From assembly GCA_016703895.1 (NCBI GenBank), contig JADJBE010000026.1, forward strand, positions 62,001 through 126,000: a stretch of DNA of 64,000 bases. The letters are read 5' to 3'. This document shows, piece after piece, positions 50,302-60,645 of this stretch (positions within the stretch are counted from its first letter, which is position 1; every line of letters starts with the position of its first letter). A program made the translations under genes and the position numbers. This DNA comes from Pseudomonadota bacterium. Lineage in GTDB: Bacteria; Pseudomonadota; Gammaproteobacteria; Steroidobacterales; Steroidobacteraceae. The notes below the pieces were generated by a model. The model was given only the letters and a program-made list of their open reading frames with translations. It was not told where the DNA came from and made no database searches.

Positions 50302-51773
50302 AGATCCGTTCCCTACGGGATAGCGCATTGTCTGGTGTGCGCTGGACTGTGGCGTCGCGCTTCGGTCTGCAGCTCATCACCTGGCCAGTAACGATTCTGG
50401 TCATGCGCTTGCTCGAGCCACGCGACTACGGCCTGCTGGCGCTAGCGACTATCGTGATTGGCTTCATCGCACTGTTCAGCGAACTCGGGTTGGGCGCAGG
50501 CCTGGTGCAGGCCGACGAGGTCGATGAGGCGCGAGCGCGTACCGCGAGCGGCGTCATCCTGGGTCTCAATCTACTGATCGCAATCTGTTTGATTGCGGCG
50601 GCACCGTTCATCGCCGCCTGGTTCAACGAACCCGCACTCACGCCTGTGATGCGCTTGCTCACACTCGAACTCGTCATCTCGGCGTTTGCTGCCGTGCCGT
50701 CAGCGCTGCTCGAGCGACAACTACGATTCCGCGAGCTGTCGCTCGCGCTGGTGATCGGTAACCTCGCCGGATCCGCGGTCACGGTGATCGCGGCGTTGGC
50801 CGGACTTGGCGTCTGGTCTCTGGTGCTGGGCGCACTAGTCCTGGCCAGTGTGCGAACCTTGGCACTGCTCGTCTACCACGGCGGCATTGTCTGGCCAGCA
50901 CTCAGCCTCGATCTCACGCCAGTCCGAGCGCTGGCGCAGTTCAGCGGTCATGTCATTGGTGCGCGCGTACTGTGGTACTGGTATAGCCAGTCCGACCAGG
51001 TGATCGTCGGCCGACTACTGCAAGGGGCGCAGCTCGGCAATTACAACGTCGCGTCGCAGTTGGCTTCATTGCCAGTCGGCAAGGTGATGGACACCGTCAA
51101 TCGAGTTTCATTTCCGGTGCTCTCGAGACTGCGCAGCGACGCAGACAAACTGCGTAGCACCTGCCAGCAACTGCTCGGCTTGTTTGCGGTGTACAGCATC
51201 GGCGTATGCTGGGGTCTGGCGGCTGTGGCTGCCGATTTCGTGACCGTCGTTCTCGGACCGAACTGGCTACGCGCCATCGAGGTGCTGGCAATACTGGCCT
51301 GGGTGGCACCCCTCAGGACTATCTGCTCGCTGCACAATACGATGACAACCGCACTCGGTACGCCGCAGGCAGCTACCAAGGAATTGGCGGTTGCCAGCGT
51401 CATTACACCGGCCGCGATTTTGATCGGGGCCAATTGGAACGGACTCAATGGCGCCGCTACCGCCTGGCTCGTCATTGCGCCGCTGCTATATTCGTTGTCG
51501 GCGTGGCTAACCGCTCGTGCCCTGCAACTACGCCTGCTCGATACCGTCAAACCACTCGTCATTCCCGTTGCCTGTGGCACCATCATGTACGGTGCCGTGT
51601 GGTTGCTCGGCGCTGCACTGAGCGAACGCATACCGGCAGTTGCTGTACTGGTGCTGAAAATCCTGCTCGGCGCCGCCACCTACTTGGTAGCTCTCAGGAT
51701 CATTGGCCCACGCGTGGTCCGCGAAGGACTCGCACTCGGGCGCGAATTGATGCGCCCCGCCAGCGCCACTTGA
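50298..51773 (+). CDS. Polysaccharide/oligosaccharide flippase family protein (MOP superfamily)
   Basis: Length is 491 residues from ATG 50298, which overlaps the asnB stop. About 12-14 hydrophobic segments are visible (for example LALATIVIGFIALFSELGLGAGLV, LGLNLLIAICLIAAAPFIAAWF). The start region GVRWTVASRFGLQLITWPVTILVMRLLEPRDYGLLALAT and the segment YWYSQSDQVIVGRLLQGAQLGNYNVASQLASLP are typical of Wzx-like lipopolysaccharide/exopolysaccharide exporters. No glycosyltransferases follow. Confidence 0.87.
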   Translation: MKIRSLRDSALSGVRWTVASRFGLQLITWPVTILVMRLLEPRDYGLLALATIVIGFIALFSELGLGAGLVQADEVDEARARTASGVILGLNLLIAICLIAAAPFIAAWFNEPALTPVMRLLTLELVISAFAAVPSALLERQLRFRELSLALVIGNLAGSAVTVIAALAGLGVWSLVLGALVLASVRTLALLVYHGGIVWPALSLDLTPVRALAQFSGHVIGARVLWYWYSQSDQVIVGRLLQGAQLGNYNVASQLASLPVGKVMDTVNRVSFPVLSRLRSDADKLRSTCQQLLGLFAVYSIGVCWGLAAVAADFVTVVLGPNWLRAIEVLAILAWVAPLRTICSLHNTMTTALGTPQAATKELAVASVITPAAILIGANWNGLNGAATAWLVIAPLLYSLSAWLTARALQLRLLDTVKPLVIPVACGTIMYGAVWLLGAALSERIPAVAVLVLKILLGAATYLVALRIIGPRVVREGLALGRELMRPASAT

Positions 51774-51829
51774 GTTTACACTTAGGGTCATGATAACAAC
51801 CCGCCTCCGTTGAAGGTCCAGGCTAACCC

Positions 51830-53105
51830 GTGAACCAAACTCCATCCACTGCCAGCGGCGGCGCGACTCACAGCGCTTGGCTCACCATTCTCCTGTTCGC
51901 GTTGTTTGCGTGGACCATGAGCAACTTGGACCAGTCGCTGTTTGGCTATGCGGTGCCAGGCATCCTCGGCGAATTCAACGTCGGTCTGGAGAGCGTCGGC
52001 CTGATTTTGTCGGTTGGATTCATCACGGCGGCCGTAATGGTCATCTTTGCAGGCATCGCAGCCGACCGCTATGGTCGCCGCTGGACGCTCGCCGCCCTGC
52101 TCGCATCGTCGGCCTTCTTCGTTGGCATGCATGGTTTCGTTACCGACCTGACGCAACTGACGATCTACCGCGCGTTGGCGTTTGGCCTTGCGGCTGGCAT
52201 CGCGCCGATCACGGCCGCCTACATCACCGAGTGCGCGCCGGCGCGACATCGCGGCATGCTGATGGGTGTCTTGCAATGCGGTTACCCGTTAGGCTGGTTC
52301 CTCGCCGCCATGATTGCCGCACCGCTGCTCGAAAGCAGCGGCTGGCGTTCGATCTTCTGGATCGGATTTGCGGTCGTACCGATCGCATTCATTATCGGCT
52401 GGCGCATCCCAGAGAGCCGGCGTTTTCGAGGCCGTTGCTGCCGCTCGGGAAATAGCTCAGCGCAGTGCTACCACTAACAGCTCCAACAAGTCGCTTGTCC
52501 GTGAATTGTTCTCAAGCGAGTACCGTGTGCGCTCGATCGCATCGATCGTATTGTTCTTCTCCTTTGGCTGCGCTTACGCGGGCACGGCATTCTTTTTTCC
52601 AACCTACTTCATGGAGGTCCGCGGCTACACGGCATCCGAGGCAGCGAAGCTCGTCGGCCTATCCAACGGCATCGCCATTGCCGGCTACCTCAGTGCAGCT
52701 GCCGTGGGCGAATACATACTGACGCGTCGCAACACCTTCGCCATCTGGTGTGGGTTGGGCGCGATCGCGCTACTCGCTCTAATGTGGCTACCCACGGAGC
52801 GCTGGCAGGATCTGACGTTCTTTGCGCTGACCGGCGCATTTTTCTACGGCAGCAATGCCGTGGTGGGCGCCCTGCTTGCCGATCTGTATCCCACACGAAT
52901 GCGCACCACCGGTTACGCAGTCTGCGGCTCAGCGCCACTCACGCTGGGCTTTGCGTTATTCCCCGCGATCGTGCCGCTGGTCGTCAAGTCGATCGGCTGG
53001 CAGTGGGCCTTTTCGGTCGCAATCGTGCCGATGTTGTTAGTCGCCGCCTCTGCCGCGCTCGTGCTGCCAAACAACAAGTCGGGCACGGAAGTTGCTGACG
53101 AATAG
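51830..53105 (+). pseudogene. MFS transporter interrupted by one frameshift
   Basis: The first frame (51830-52477, GTG start) encodes the N-terminal half: TILLFALFAWTMSNLDQSLFGYAVPGIL, GIAADRYGRRWTLAALL, YITECAPARHRGMLMGVLQCGYPLGW. The second frame runs to 53105: SLVRELFSSEYRVRSIASIV, TGAFFYGSNAVVGALLADLYPTRMRTTGYA. Removing one T from the TTTT run near 52423-52426 joins them as SRRFEAVAAAREIAQ. The signatures match the sugar/aromatic acid:H+ symporter branch of the MFS (AAHS-like). Function is kept if the extra T is a sequencing error. Confidence 0.8.
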
Positions 53106-53130
53106 CTTGGGTTAGCTTCGGGCTAGTAAC

Positions 53131-53162
53131 AAAAAAGCCCCGGAAGTTTCCTCCCGGGGCTT
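53131..53162 (-). terminator. Intrinsic terminator of groESL
   Basis: Inverted repeat AAGCCCCGG (53135-53143) and CCGGGGCTT (53154-53162) with a 10-base loop. On the minus strand the stem is followed by a run of six T. It lies 31 bases after the groEL stop, and the convergent MFS gene ends 25 bases away on the other side. Confidence 0.9.
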
Positions 53163-53193
53163 CGGTTCGCGTACGAACGGTAAGGCGGTCGCC

Positions 53194-54837
<1,644 letters not shown>

Positions 54838-54842
54838 GTCTG

Positions 54843-55136
54843 TTACTTCCCTTCGATGATGGCCATGACGTCTTCTTCACGCATGGCCAGGAGATCGTCC
54901 CCGTCCACCTTTACTTCGGTGCCGGAGTACTTGCCAAAGAGGATCTTGTCGCCGACTTTCACATCGAGGGCACGGACGCTGCCATCCTCGAGAATCTTGC
55001 CCTTGCCGACCGCCATGATCTTGCCCTGTACGGGCTTCTCGGCGGCGGTATCGGGAATCACAATGCCGCCGGCGGAAACGCGCTCTTCCTCGAGACGCTT
55101 CACGATCACGCGGTCATGAAGAGGACGAATCTTCAT
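54843..55136 (-). CDS. groES: 10 kDa co-chaperonin
   Basis: Length is 97 residues: MKIRPLHDRVIVKRLEEE, the mobile-loop region SAGGIVIPDTAAEKPVQG, GKGKILEDG, VGDKILFGKYSGTEVKVDGDDLLAMREEDVMAI. It caps GroEL. AAGGAG lies 8 bases before the ATG. The gene is preceded by a CIRCE-like operator and a heat-shock-type promoter and is the head of groES-groEL. Confidence 0.99.
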   Translation of the reverse strand: MKIRPLHDRVIVKRLEEERVSAGGIVIPDTAAEKPVQGKIMAVGKGKILEDGSVRALDVKVGDKILFGKYSGTEVKVDGDDLLAMREEDVMAIIEGK

Positions 55137-55191
55137 GCTTTCGCTCCTTAAATTTTACGTTTAGATATGGAAACTGAACCGGAGGTCGCTA

Positions 55192-55218
55192 TTAGCACTC
55201 TCCCCCAGTGGCTGCTAA
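55192..55218 (-). promoter_or_regulatory. CIRCE element, one arm degenerate
   Basis: TTAGCACTC at 55192-55200, then 9 bases, then GGCTGCTAA at 55210-55218. The consensus is TTAGCACTC-N9-GAGTGCTAA, so one arm is perfect and the other has two mismatches. It lies 56 bases before the groES start. HrcA repression is expected; the hrcA gene is not in the window. Confidence 0.85.
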
Positions 55219-55220
55219 TT

Positions 55221-55246
55221 CTATGGGGCGAATGTCAAAACTCAAG
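55221..55246 (-). promoter_or_regulatory. Sigma-32-type promoter of groESL
   Basis: On the minus strand CTTGAG (55246-55241) is followed after 12 bases by CCCCATAG (55228-55221). This fits the heat-shock consensus CTTGAAA with a CCCCATnT -10. It sits just upstream of the CIRCE element, so sigma-32 activation and HrcA repression would act on the same promoter. Confidence 0.65.
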
Positions 55247-55333
55247 ACAGATCGACAAATGTTTTTATATTGCATCGCACCAAATTGTTGCGCCTGCTAC
55301 TCTATTAGGTTGCTGCTTGAGACCGCCAACACC

Positions 55334-57775
55334 ATGAAATCCAACCTGGTCGCCATCCTGGCGGCAAGCCTTGCCCTGTTGACCGCTCCGCTCGCGACCG
55401 CGCAGCAGGAGGACGAATTCCTGCCGCCGGAGCAAGCGTTCCAGTATTCGGCCGCCGCCGAGGACGCACTGGTCAAGGTCACCTGGACTGTGACCCCAGG
55501 TTACTACCTGTACGAAAAGCGCATGGGTATCGAGACCGATGCCCCGGGCGTGACGATCGGCACGCCCACCTATCCGCCCGGCGAGATGCACGAGGACGAG
55601 TACTTCGGCAAGCAAACCGTCTTTCGCAACCAGTTCACGGTGACCGCACCGCTCTCCGGGGCCGCACCAGGCGCTGCCATCCCGCTCAAACTCAAGCTGC
55701 AAGGTTGCGCCGATGCGGGCCTGTGTTACCCACCGACGACTTGGGAGGCGACCGTGACGGTCCCTGCCAAGAGCTCCGCCGCGTTGTTCGGTGCTGGCTC
55801 CGGCGCCGATGAGTTTCTCGATCCCGAGCAAGCATTCATTCTGAACGCGACCGCCACGGCCACCAATCGCGTCGAGCTCGACTGGGTCATCGCACCGGGT
55901 TACTACCTGTACAAATCGCGCATGAAGGTTGCGCCGGCGAGCGCGGGTACGCCACTCGGGTCGTTAGTCCTACCGCCAGGCGAAGCACACAGCGACGAGT
56001 TTTTTGGCGAGCAAGAAGTGTACCGCGGCGCCGTACAAGCGATCTTCTCGGCGCCACTGGCAGCGGCTGGCACAAGCTTCAAAGTCACCTACCAAGGGTG
56101 CGCCGACGCGGGGCTGTGCTATCCGCCAATCACCAAGACAATCAGCGTTGCAGCTCCGGCAAACGGTGTGGCGGCAATGGCCACCGACTCGGACACGACC
56201 GCGGGCTTTGTCTCGGAACAAGACCGACTCGCATTGCTGATACGTGACGGTCACTTGGCACTTGTGCTGTTGAGTTTTTTCGGCGCGGGCTTGTTGTTGG
56301 CTTTCACGCCATGCGTGCTGCCGATGATCCCGATACTCTCAGGATTGATCGCCGGGCAGGGCAAGAACGTGCCGGCCGGCCGCGCTTTCGGTTTGTCGGT
56401 GGCCTACGTGCTCGGCATGGCGCTGATGTACACGGGCGCGGGTGTCGCCGCCGGCGCGCTCGGTGCGGGCTTCAATCTGCAAGCCACCTTCAATCAGCCG
56501 TGGGTGATTGCAGTCTTCGGCCTGTTGTTTGTCGCGCTAGCGCTGTCGATGTTCGGGCTGTACACCATTCAGATGCCGGCGGCGATCCAAACACGCCTCA
56601 CCGATGCCTCTAACAACCAGCGCGCCGGCAGCTACGCGGGCGTTGCCCTCATGGGCGCACTGTCATCCTTGATTGTCACCGCCTGTGTTGCGCCGCCGCT
56701 GATCGCGGCGCTCACAGTGATCAGCCAGACTGGTGATATGTTGCGCGGCGGCAGTGCGCTGTTCGCCATGAGTATCGGCATGGGCACGCCATTGCTGTTA
56801 GTCGGTGCCTCGGCCGGCAAGCTGCTGCCACGCGCCGGCGCCTGGATGGACACCGTCAAGAACCTGTTCGGCGTGATGTTACTCGGCGTGGCAGCCTGGA
56901 TGTTCGCGCGCATCCTGCCCGGCTGGCTCAGTCTGGTCTTTTGGGCTGTGCCGGCGCTGGTTGCTGCGTGGCTGTTGTGGCGAGCGGCGGTACGGACCGC
57001 GGGCGCAAAGCTTCTGACCCGCTTAGGCAGCGCGGTTGCAACCGTATACGGTGTGGCACTGCTCGCCGGCGCGGCGTTGGGCGGTAACGATCCGTTAGCG
57101 CCGATCCCACAGTGGTCAGGCAAACAAGCCCATCTCGAGTTTGCACGTATCAAGACATTGGACGATCTGCAGCGCGAGGTAGCGGCGGCTCGCACCGAGG
57201 GGCGCAGCGTGATGCTCGATTTCTATGCTGATTGGTGTGTATCCTGCAAGGAAATGGAGAAGTACACGTTTACCGACGGTGCCGTTCAAGCCGCGCTAGC
57301 GGATACCAAGCTGCTGCAAGCCGACGTGACGGCCAACGATGCAGACGATCAAGCCTTGCTCAAACACTTTGGCATCTTCGGCCCACCGACAATCGCGTTC
57401 TATGGCGCCGACGGCGTCGAGCAAACGTCGTTCCGTGTGGTCGGATATATGAAAGCGCCGGCGTTTGCGGACGTGGTGCAACAGGCTGTCAGCGCCAAGC
57501 TGCGTGCATCTGAAACGGGTAACTCATGGCATGCAGGATCCTGCGGCACGCGCCGCAAACCAACAGCGTCGCAGCTTGCTAGGACTCGCATTCATTGTGA
57601 TCGCGGTATCGGCGCTCGCCGGCTACCTGATTTTCGGTGCCGTACAGAGCGATCGTGGCGGGCAAACGTTGACTGTGAGGCCAGACGTACAGCCCGACCT
57701 GACAGCAGAGCCCGCGCCCGCCAAACCACGGGTCGTCCCCGAGTTGCTGCCCGAGATCACGCTGGCCAATCGTGA
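55334..57775 (+). CDS. dsbD: Thiol:disulfide interchange protein DsbD with two N-terminal DsbD-alpha domains
   Basis: Carries electrons from cytoplasmic thioredoxin to periplasmic thiol proteins. Signal peptide about 1-23 (ATG 55334, ends ATA). Two tandem DsbD-alpha domains follow, about 27-145 and 158-275, each with the same Cys pair in QGCADAGLCYPP (C125/C131 and C256/C262); usual DsbD has one. Then eight membrane helices with FTPCVLPMIPI and VTACVAPPLIA, and a thioredoxin domain with DWCVSCKEME. Family similarity ends near 57517; the remaining 85 codons overlap the next gene out of frame and are Arg-rich, so a natural stop may have been lost or shifted. Confidence 0.92.
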   Translation: MKSNLVAILAASLALLTAPLATAQQEDEFLPPEQAFQYSAAAEDALVKVTWTVTPGYYLYEKRMGIETDAPGVTIGTPTYPPGEMHEDEYFGKQTVFRNQFTVTAPLSGAAPGAAIPLKLKLQGCADAGLCYPPTTWEATVTVPAKSSAALFGAGSGADEFLDPEQAFILNATATATNRVELDWVIAPGYYLYKSRMKVAPASAGTPLGSLVLPPGEAHSDEFFGEQEVYRGAVQAIFSAPLAAAGTSFKVTYQGCADAGLCYPPITKTISVAAPANGVAAMATDSDTTAGFVSEQDRLALLIRDGHLALVLLSFFGAGLLLAFTPCVLPMIPILSGLIAGQGKNVPAGRAFGLSVAYVLGMALMYTGAGVAAGALGAGFNLQATFNQPWVIAVFGLLFVALALSMFGLYTIQMPAAIQTRLTDASNNQRAGSYAGVALMGALSSLIVTACVAPPLIAALTVISQTGDMLRGGSALFAMSIGMGTPLLLVGASAGKLLPRAGAWMDTVKNLFGVMLLGVAAWMFARILPGWLSLVFWAVPALVAAWLLWRAAVRTAGAKLLTRLGSAVATVYGVALLAGAALGGNDPLAPIPQWSGKQAHLEFARIKTLDDLQREVAAARTEGRSVMLDFYADWCVSCKEMEKYTFTDGAVQAALADTKLLQADVTANDADDQALLKHFGIFGPPTIAFYGADGVEQTSFRVVGYMKAPAFADVVQQAVSAKLRASETGNSWHAGSCGTRRKPTASQLARTRIHCDRGIGARRLPDFRCRTERSWRANVDCEARRTARPDSRARARQTTGRPRVAARDHAGQS

Positions 57776-58268
57776 GGGCGTGCCCACCGCTCTGTCCTCC
57801 TACGCGGGTCGGCCGTTGCTGATCAATTTCTGGGCTACCTGGTGTGCGCCGTGCCGCCGGGAAATCCCGCTACTCAACGAGCTGCGCCAGGAACGCACGC
57901 AGCAGAAACTTGAGATCGTCGGGATTGCGGTCGACTTCCGTGAAGATGTCCTGCAGTACGTCAAAGAGACCCAGGTTGACTATCCGCTGTTGATCGGCGA
58001 AGAAGACGGGCTCGCAGCGGCCGACGCGTTTGGCGTCGGCCTGGCGTTTCCCGTGAGCATCTTCGTGGATGGCAGCAGCCGCATATTGGCCGTCAAGGTT
58101 GGCGAGTTGCATCGGGACGAAGCCGACTTCATCCTCGACCGAGTCGCGGACGTCGATAGCGAGAACATGGCACCCGATACCGCCCGCGCGGCAATCGCTG
58201 CGGAATTGCAGCGGCTGGCGAGCGTACGGGCCGAAAGTACCCCGGACAAGGCCACGACCGGCGGTTGA
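57531..58268 (+). CDS. TlpA/ResA-like membrane-anchored thioredoxin
   Basis: Length is 245 residues from ATG 57531. An uncleaved anchor (LLGLAFIVIAVSALAGYLIFGAV) spans about residues 16-38, then a Pro-rich linker, and a thioredoxin fold with NFWATWCAPCRREIPLLNEL, the CxxC being CAPC. EIVGIAVDF and FGVGLAFPVSIFVDG complete the fold with the cis-Pro. A periplasmic reductant is probably supplied by DsbD, whose frame it overlaps. Cytochrome c maturation is a possible role given the heme proteins elsewhere in the window. Confidence 0.88.
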   Translation: MQDPAARAANQQRRSLLGLAFIVIAVSALAGYLIFGAVQSDRGGQTLTVRPDVQPDLTAEPAPAKPRVVPELLPEITLANREGVPTALSSYAGRPLLINFWATWCAPCRREIPLLNELRQERTQQKLEIVGIAVDFREDVLQYVKETQVDYPLLIGEEDGLAAADAFGVGLAFPVSIFVDGSSRILAVKVGELHRDEADFILDRVADVDSENMAPDTARAAIAAELQRLASVRAESTPDKATTGG

Positions 58269-58361
58269 AGAAAGCGACGTTTGTCGTCTATTTGCAGCAG
58301 ATCGCCACGAATTAGGATACATTTGCCGCCAATTCACCTTATTGGGGCGAGGCGAACAACC

Positions 58362-58799
58362 ATGCCGCGGCTGCTACTGTTAAACGGCCCGAATCTGAAC
58401 CTGTTGGGCCAGCGGGAGCCGCAAGTCTATGGGTCCGACACGCTCGCCGCCATCGAAACGCGCCTGCAAACACTCGCAGCCGACCTCGGCCATGAATTGA
58501 GCGTTTTCCAGAGCAATGCGGAACATGAGTTGATCGCCCGTATCCACGCAGCCAAAGGCGACAGCGTGCGCTGTGCGATCTTCAACCCCGGCGCCTTCAC
58601 CCACACCAGCATTGCCCTGCGGGACGCGTTCCTCGCCGTGGAGCTGCCGTTCGTCGAGATTCATCTGTCGAACACCTTTGCCCGCGAGTCGTTCCGGCAT
58701 CACTCTTACTTCTCCGACATCGCGATCGGCTGCATCGTGGGTCTCGGCGCACTCGGCTATGAGCTTGCGCTGCGGGCCGCAGCGACGCGCGCGCGCTAA
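58362..58799 (+). CDS. aroQ: Type II 3-dehydroquinate dehydratase
   Basis: Third step of the shikimate pathway. Length is 145 residues from ATG 58362. Motifs: LLLNGPNLNLLGQREPQVYGS with the catalytic Tyr, FQSNAEHELIARIHAA, FNPGAFTHTSIALRDA, VEIHLSNTFARESFRHHSYFSDIAIG with the catalytic His in EIHLSN and the Arg after it. It heads the aroQ-accB-accC order common in gammaproteobacteria. Confidence 0.96.
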   Translation: MPRLLLLNGPNLNLLGQREPQVYGSDTLAAIETRLQTLAADLGHELSVFQSNAEHELIARIHAAKGDSVRCAIFNPGAFTHTSIALRDAFLAVELPFVEIHLSNTFARESFRHHSYFSDIAIGCIVGLGALGYELALRAAATRAR

Positions 58800-58833
58800 G
58801 TCACAACAATTCATCAGAGGTCCTTGGAATCGT

Positions 58834-59289
58834 ATGGACATTCGTAAAGTCAAAAAACTCATCGAGCTGCTCGAGGAATCCGATATTGCCGAAATCGAGA
58901 TCAAAGAAGGTGAGGAATCCGTGCGTATCAGCCGCATGCCAATCACCGTGGCTGCCGCCTATGCCGCACCCATGCTGCCGCCACCGAACGTGTTAGCAGC
59001 ACCGGCAGTACAGGCGCCGGGTAGCGACCCAGCGAGCGCCAAACCACGGTCGAGCGAGCACGTCGTCACCGCGCCGATGGTCGGCACGTTCTATGGCGCA
59101 CCCTCACCCGGCGCCAAACCCTTTGTCGATATCGGCTCAGAGGTGAAAGAAGGCCAGGTGCTCTGCATTATCGAAGCGATGAAAATGATGAATCAGATCG
59201 AGAGCGACAAGGCCGGCAAGATCACGGCCATCATGGCGCAGAGCGGCGAGCCAGTGGAGTTTGGCCAGCCCTTGTTCGTGATCGAGTAG
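58834..59289 (+). CDS. accB: Biotin carboxyl carrier protein of acetyl-CoA carboxylase
   Basis: Length is 151 residues from ATG 58834. N-terminal MDIRKVKKLIELLEESDIAEIEIKEGEESVRI, a Pro/Ala linker, and the biotinyl domain with the biotinylated Lys in EAMKMMNQI near residue 118. It carries CO2 between biotin carboxylase and carboxyltransferase for malonyl-CoA formation. It lies 34 bases after aroQ and 10 before accC. Confidence 0.98.
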   Translation: MDIRKVKKLIELLEESDIAEIEIKEGEESVRISRMPITVAAAYAAPMLPPPNVLAAPAVQAPGSDPASAKPRSSEHVVTAPMVGTFYGAPSPGAKPFVDIGSEVKEGQVLCIIEAMKMMNQIESDKAGKITAIMAQSGEPVEFGQPLFVIE

Positions 59290-59299
59290 TCAGACCACC

Positions 59300-60643
59300 A
59301 TGCTCGAGAAAATCGTCATTGCCAACCGCGGCGAAATTGCGCTGCGCATTCTGCGCGCCTGCCGTGAGCTGGGTATCAAGACTGTCGCCGTACACTCCAC
59401 CGCCGACGCCAATCTCAAACACGTCTTGCTCGCCGACGAATCGGTGTGCATCGGTCCGCCGCCCTCGCCGAAGAGCTACCTCAATATGCCGGCGATCATC
59501 AGCGCCGCAGAAGTCACCGATTCGGTAGCGATCCATCCAGGCTACGGCTTTTTGTCCGAGAACGCCGACTTCGCGGAGCGCGTCGAGGACAGCGGCTTCG
59601 TCTTCATCGGTCCGCAAGCGAAAGTGATTCGCCTGATGGGCGACAAGGTCTCCGCCATCAAGACCATGAAGAGCTATGGCGTGCCTTGTGTGCCCGGCTC
59701 CGACGGCCCGCTCGGTAATGATCCGGACGAGAATTTTCGCATCGCGCGCGACATCGGCTACCCCGTGATCATCAAGGCATCCGGCGGCGGTGGCGGTCGC
59801 GGCATGCGCGTCGTGCACAGCGAAGCGTCGTTGCCCAGCGCAGTCGTAATCACGCGCAACGAAGCTGCCGCGGCATTTGGTAACGACCAGGTCTACATGG
59901 AGAAATTCCTGGAACGACCGCGCCACATCGAGTTCCAGGTGCTGGCGGACAATTACGGCAACGTCATCCATCTCGGCGAGCGCGACTGCTCGATGCAGCG
60001 GCGCCATCAGAAAGTGGTCGAAGAAGCGCCCGCACCGGGTATCACGGCCGAGCAACGCGAAAGGATGGGCGAGAAGGTGGTCGAGGCATGTCGTGCAGTC
60101 GGCTATCGCAGCGCCGGCACGCTCGAGTTCCTGTACGAGAACGGCGAATTTTACTTCATCGAGATGAATACCCGGATCCAGGTGGAGCACCCGGTGACTG
60201 AGCTGGTCACTGGCATCGATCTGGTCAAGGCGCAGTTACTGATTGCAGCCGGTGAGAAGCTCAAATACGTACAGAGCGATATCGCCCTGACAGGCCACGC
60301 GATCGAATGCCGTATCAACGCCGAGGATGCCAAGACGTTCATGCCCTCGCCGGGGCCGATCAAGCTTTGGCATCCGCCGGGCGGTCCGGGCATTCGAGTC
60401 GATAGCCACATCTATTCCGGTTACAACGTGCCGCCCTATTACGACTCGTTGATTGCCAAGATCATCGCGCATGGCGACACGCGCGACACAGCGATCGCCC
60501 GGATGCGCAACGCACTGGCCGAGATGGTCATCGAAGGCATCAAGACGAACACAGCGCTGCATCAGGAGATCTTCACGCATGCCGCGTTTCGTAACGGCGG
60601 CCAGGACATCCACTATCTCGAACGGCGGCTCGGTCTCAAATAG
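59300..60643 (+). CDS. accC: Biotin carboxylase subunit of acetyl-CoA carboxylase
   Basis: ATP-grasp enzyme, 447 residues: IVIANRGEIALRILRACRELG, SYLNMPAIISAAEVT, IHPGYGFLSENADFAE, the Gly-rich ATP loop KASGGGGGRGMRVV, ERDCSMQRRHQKVVEEAPAP, GTLEFLYENGEFYFIEMNTRIQVEHPVTE and ECRINAEDAKTFMPSPG. It carboxylates the biotin on AccB. Same operon as accB. Confidence 0.98.
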   Translation: MLEKIVIANRGEIALRILRACRELGIKTVAVHSTADANLKHVLLADESVCIGPPPSPKSYLNMPAIISAAEVTDSVAIHPGYGFLSENADFAERVEDSGFVFIGPQAKVIRLMGDKVSAIKTMKSYGVPCVPGSDGPLGNDPDENFRIARDIGYPVIIKASGGGGGRGMRVVHSEASLPSAVVITRNEAAAAFGNDQVYMEKFLERPRHIEFQVLADNYGNVIHLGERDCSMQRRHQKVVEEAPAPGITAEQRERMGEKVVEACRAVGYRSAGTLEFLYENGEFYFIEMNTRIQVEHPVTELVTGIDLVKAQLLIAAGEKLKYVQSDIALTGHAIECRINAEDAKTFMPSPGPIKLWHPPGGPGIRVDSHIYSGYNVPPYYDSLIAKIIAHGDTRDTAIARMRNALAEMVIEGIKTNTALHQEIFTHAAFRNGGQDIHYLERRLGLK

Positions 60644-60645
60644 CC

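Noticed and set aside
58362..58799. AroQ lacking its catalytic histidine (HARE reads FARE)
   Set aside because: The catalytic His is the one in EIHLSN, which is present; the replaced residue is a different position.
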